A stretch of DNA of 64,000 nt from Telluribacter roseus. GTDB lineage: Bacteria > Bacteroidota > Bacteroidia > Cytophagales > Spirosomataceae. The stretch's first letter is position 1. Each line of letters begins with the position of its first letter. A program made the translations under genes and the position numbers. Below the pieces are notes generated by a model, which was not told where the DNA came from, searched no databases, and was given only the letters and a program-made list of their open reading frames with translations. The stretch covers positions 62,001 through 126,000 of the forward strand of contig NZ_JAFEUV020000013.1 in the NCBI RefSeq assembly GCF_017355915.2. The letters are read 5' to 3'. Positions 61,404 to 64,000 of this stretch are shown here, one piece after another.

Positions 61404-61889
61404 ATGATTCTTACCGAAAATAAAATTATGCGCCTGGACGAGGCCGTCACGCAGGTGCAGGATTGGCAACGGGCCGGACAGAAGATCGTATTTACCAACG
61501 GATGCTTTGATATTGTACATCTGGGGCACATCGACTACCTCGAGAAGGCCCGGGCAACCGGCGACCGGCTGGTACTGGGACTCAATACCGACTCCTCGGT
61601 AAGCCAGCTGAAAGGGCCGCAGCGTCCGGTAGTGAACGAACACGCGCGGGCACGGCTGGTGGCGGCATTATCATTTGTGGATACTGTCATTTTGTTCGAT
61701 GATGCAACGCCAATCCGCCTGATTGAGGCCATAAAACCTGACATTTTGGTAAAAGGTGACGATTATACCGTCGAAACAATCGTTGGCGCAGATTTTGTAC
61801 TGTCTAATGGAGGCGAGGTCAAAACAATACCCCTTGTAAAAGGATATTCCACGACTTCACTGATTGAAAAAATCAAGCAGAGCTACTAA
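61404..61889 (+). CDS. rfaE2: D-glycero-beta-D-manno-heptose 1-phosphate adenylyltransferase
   Basis: 161 residues from ATG 61404 (GTG 61380 would extend it). The nucleotidyltransferase signature TNGCFDIVHLGHIDYL (31-46), GLNTDSSVSQLKGPQRPVV and the C-terminal GYSTTSLIEKI are diagnostic for the C-terminal half of HldE (RfaE2). It adds AMP to heptose-1-P for ADP-heptose in lipopolysaccharide core synthesis. The kinase half (RfaE1) is not here, so the two activities are encoded separately. It follows the flippase-like gene by 52 bases. Confidence 0.93.
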   Translation: MILTENKIMRLDEAVTQVQDWQRAGQKIVFTNGCFDIVHLGHIDYLEKARATGDRLVLGLNTDSSVSQLKGPQRPVVNEHARARLVAALSFVDTVILFDDATPIRLIEAIKPDILVKGDDYTVETIVGADFVLSNGGEVKTIPLVKGYSTTSLIEKIKQSY

Positions 61890-61975
61890 GATAGTGATGC
61901 AGTTTTTGGTAGAAAATACGTTCTACTGGTAATGATTTTAACCCATAGCAGTTCACTTAAAACGATTGTAATACA

Positions 61976-62656
61976 ATGGCAGGTGCATATTTGATTGGTA
62001 TCGTCGTCATGATCGTCAGTCTGTACGTTCAGTGGCGACTCAAAAGTAAATTTAATGAATACTCGCAGGTAGGGCTAAGCATTGGCCTGAGTGGTAAAGA
62101 GATAGCTGAGAAAATGCTGCGTGATAACGGAATTCATGATGTGCGGGTGCTTTCGGTGGAAGGTATGCTTACTGACCACTACAACCCACAGGACAAGACC
62201 GTTAACCTCAGTTCCGACGTATTCTATGGTCGTAGTGTAGCGGCCGCCGCGGTGTCGGCTCACGAGTGTGGACACGCGGTGCAGCATGCTACAGCCTACT
62301 CGTGGCTGAAGTTCCGTTCACAGATGGTACCCTTCCTGAGTGTGGCTTCGCGCTACATGCAGTGGGTTATTCTGGCGGGTATCCTGATGATCAACACGAC
62401 TATTCTACCATTAGCCATCGGGGTAGCTCTTTTCGCAGCAACGACTCTGTTTTCGTTTATTACGCTGCCCGTTGAGTACGATGCCAGTAACCGGGCTCTG
62501 GCCTGGATCCAGCGCAACCGCGTAGTTAATGAGCGTGAGTATGGTATGGCATCTGATGCGCTCAAATGGGCGGCCCGTACGTATCTGGTAGCCGCCATTG
62601 GTTCACTGGCTACCTTGCTCTACTACGTAAGTATACTAATGGGCAGAAGAGAGTAG
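61976..62656 (+). CDS. YugP-family zinc metallopeptidase, membrane
   Basis: 226 residues. An N-terminal TM helix, then the catalytic HExxH at residues 96-100 (SAHECGHAVQH), preceded by VNLSSDVFYGRSVAAAAV. Two more hydrophobic segments (MQWVILAGILMINTTILPL and VALFAATTLFSFITL) are followed by VEYDASNRALAWI, with a likely third zinc ligand Glu, and a final TM. The length and layout fit YugP/DUF2268-type membrane proteases. Substrate unknown. Last of the panD-flippase-rfaE2 block; a long hairpin follows. Confidence 0.9.
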   Translation: MAGAYLIGIVVMIVSLYVQWRLKSKFNEYSQVGLSIGLSGKEIAEKMLRDNGIHDVRVLSVEGMLTDHYNPQDKTVNLSSDVFYGRSVAAAAVSAHECGHAVQHATAYSWLKFRSQMVPFLSVASRYMQWVILAGILMINTTILPLAIGVALFAATTLFSFITLPVEYDASNRALAWIQRNRVVNEREYGMASDALKWAARTYLVAAIGSLATLLYYVSILMGRRE

Positions 62657-62681
62657 TGTTAATTGGAGAATGATAGAATTT

Positions 62682-62778
62682 GAGAATGAGTGAATAGATA
62701 ACAAAATGAGCGATTGAAGGGAAATACCTCAATCGCTCATTTTGTTATTGACAATTTTTTGATCATTCACTCATTCTC
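62682..62778. terminator. Long two-part hairpin between YugP and glutathionylspermidine synthase genes
   Basis: Inner stem: 62701-62717 (ACAAAATGAGCGATTGA) pairs with 62729-62745, 17 bp. Outer stem: GAGAATGAGTGAAT (62682-62695) pairs with ATTCACTCATTCTC (62765-62778), 14 bp. TTTTTT near 62755 lies between the arms. It can terminate both convergent genes and is built from the CTCATTCACT repeat words. Confidence 0.75.
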
Positions 62779-62801
62779 TCAATCACTCATTTACTAATGA
62801 G

Positions 62802-63977
62802 TCACCCCTCCACAATATGTCCCACAAATTGGGCAGTGTTGTCAAGAATGCGGCCTCCGCGTCTGAAGCCCAGAGCACAGGGCTCACCGACGTAAAATAC
62901 ACCCGCCTGGTACGAGTGTCCCTGAGCATCTTTCGGAAACTCCACGTACTCCTGGTAGATGCGCGGCTGGTTGTCGTACTCACCTTCTACTTTTTCCAGC
63001 GCTTCCCCGCCTTTGTCAAGAATGGTCACGTTGGCACCTTCCCGGCCAAACAGTACCTTACTCACCGACCGCTTGTGCGGCAGGGCGTACCGCTCGGTCT
63101 GGAGCAGATGCGGATGGTAAGGGTACAGGTCCCAAAGTACTTTGAGGATGTACTTAGACTGGAACAGCAGTGTATAGGCCGGATTAAGTACCACTACTTT
63201 ACGGTTACGGACCAGCGTGGTCAGGATGTCAGCGAGTTGGGGTTCATCCCAACCGATGTACTCCCAAGGTACCAGCTTAAACCAGAAATCGAACCGTACG
63301 AAGTGTCCATGCTGTGACTCCTGCATGAAGATACCCTCCTCGGCCGAAAACTCTACTTCATCAATAAACGCAAACTCTACCTCGAAACCTGCTTCACGGG
63401 CTGCTTCGCCGAGCAGGGCTACGTTGGCATCGTCCTCGGGATAATCGCGCATCGCTGACAGGAGCAGGCTGGGCGTCAGGTCGCTGTTGGCCTCGCGGAT
63501 ATATCTAAACTGCCCCACCAGCGTCTCGTACAGGTTGTTAAACTGGCGGGTGTCGTCCATGCCATTGGCGCGCAGGTGCGCCCACTGTACCACCGCCGTT
63601 TCGGGCAGGCAGGTAGCGGTATCGGCGTTGAATTCGATCAGCTTAACCGGCTCTCCGTTTATTCCACCGGCCAGATCAAAGCGTCCGTATAGGTGAACCT
63701 GCCGATCGTCCTCCCAGGAAGTTTTGACCAGTTCAACCAGATTGTCAGGAATACCCATATCACGGAACAGGTTGTTATCAATTACGTGCTGGCCCGCCTC
63801 GACGAGCATGTCATAGAGCGAACCTGCCGCTTCGTAATAGGCATTGGCTTCTGTTTCGTCCAGTACGACGGCTTCCTGTACCAGGTAGGGTATGGTATCT
63901 TCTCCCAGCATCCAGTTCCAGCCCAGCGAGCGAAGCGCCTGCTCAGGGTGCTTGGGCAATGATTTTAGCGTAATCAT
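62802..63977 (-). CDS. Glutathionylspermidine synthase family ATP-grasp protein
   Basis: 391 residues, matching the C-terminal synthetase domain only (no CHAP amidase domain). YGRFDLAGGINGEPVKLIEFNADTATCLPE is the family signature; the ATP-grasp core shows SKYILKVLWDLYP, PHKRSVSKVLFGREGANV and QEYVEFPKDAQG, with Arg and Glu magnesium ligands. It probably ligates an amine to a carboxylate using ATP. Bacteroidota do not generally contain glutathionylspermidine, so the substrate may be peptidoglycan- or polyamine-related. Start ATG 63977 fits family length. Convergent with the YugP gene; its neighbour lies outside the window. Confidence 0.85.
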   Translation of the reverse strand: MITLKSLPKHPEQALRSLGWNWMLGEDTIPYLVQEAVVLDETEANAYYEAAGSLYDMLVEAGQHVIDNNLFRDMGIPDNLVELVKTSWEDDRQVHLYGRFDLAGGINGEPVKLIEFNADTATCLPETAVVQWAHLRANGMDDTRQFNNLYETLVGQFRYIREANSDLTPSLLLSAMRDYPEDDANVALLGEAAREAGFEVEFAFIDEVEFSAEEGIFMQESQHGHFVRFDFWFKLVPWEYIGWDEPQLADILTTLVRNRKVVVLNPAYTLLFQSKYILKVLWDLYPYHPHLLQTERYALPHKRSVSKVLFGREGANVTILDKGGEALEKVEGEYDNQPRIYQEYVEFPKDAQGHSYQAGVFYVGEPCALGFRRGGRILDNTAQFVGHIVEG

Positions 63978-64000
63978 AAGGTGCAGTAATAAAATCTATT

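Overview
The window looks like chromosomal DNA of a Bacteroidota bacterium, most likely order Cytophagales (Spirosoma/Dyadobacter-like). The grounds are: genes without Shine-Dalgarno sites but preceded by the Bacteroidota promoter TTG-N19/20-TAnnTTTG; the marker families GldD, DUF4270, DUF4260, DUF2141 and a SusC-like carboxypeptidase-regulatory TonB receptor; Planctomycete-type DUF1549/DUF1553/DUF1501 proteins; menaquinone synthesis (MenB); and araBAD. Base composition is roughly balanced and the tetranucleotide GTAC is strikingly frequent. No rRNA, tRNA, CRISPR array, phage or transposase gene was seen, and the window is almost fully coding.

Layout. 1-5563: housekeeping genes (prmC cut by the window edge, ribD, nagA-aroE, a ComA-family phosphosulfolactate synthase and a divergent PaaI-type thioesterase). 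5563-13254: a TetR regulator, a DUF4260 membrane protein and a TolC-MFP-RND efflux operon. Three copies of the palindrome TAAACAnTGTTTA lie in the tetR promoter, after the DUF4260 gene and in front of tolC. A four-helix-bundle gene flanked by inverted repeats sits inside the operon between adaptor and pump. 13344-24294: accessory enzymes (creatininase, ceramidase-like, Gfo/Idh), a lipoprotein, an MsbA-type ABC exporter, an AraC/cupin pair, an unrecognised AT-rich secreted protein and a nucleoside hydrolase. An array of hairpins then separates the nucleoside hydrolase from menB.

25568-30646: a PfkB sugar kinase and araB-araA-araD (L-arabinose to D-xylulose-5-P). 30958-38408: a c-type cytochrome DUF1549/DUF1553 protein, a DUF1501 protein, a Tat-exported propeller and a zinc dehydrogenase. 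38555-40948: a membrane-anchored AraC regulator and an acyltransferase. 41111-45195: a probable zinc-homeostasis island (TonB receptor, lipoprotein, Fur/Zur regulator, MerC protein) with three TGCAACnnnGTTGCA-type operators placed on promoter boxes. 46836-49569: an L-arabinonate-type dehydratase plus SDR with its own GGTTnAAACC operators.

49574-63977: a probable pseudo-ImmA protein, gldD, a sialidase, then glmS - DUF4270 - half-length GT5 - panC - (Gfo/Idh) - panD - LPG-synthase-like flippase - rfaE2 - YugP peptidase - glutathionylspermidine synthase family. This block appears to be a core cluster into which the Gfo/Idh gene and GCTCCGnAGGAGC repeats have been inserted between panC and panD.

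The most rewarding observations are the operator sets of the TetR efflux regulon and the Zur-like island, the inverted-repeat-bounded four-helix gene inside the efflux operon, the hairpin array at 24341-24464, a perfect 14-bp hairpin touching a start codon at 35375, and proteins that resemble enzymes but have lost their catalytic motifs.
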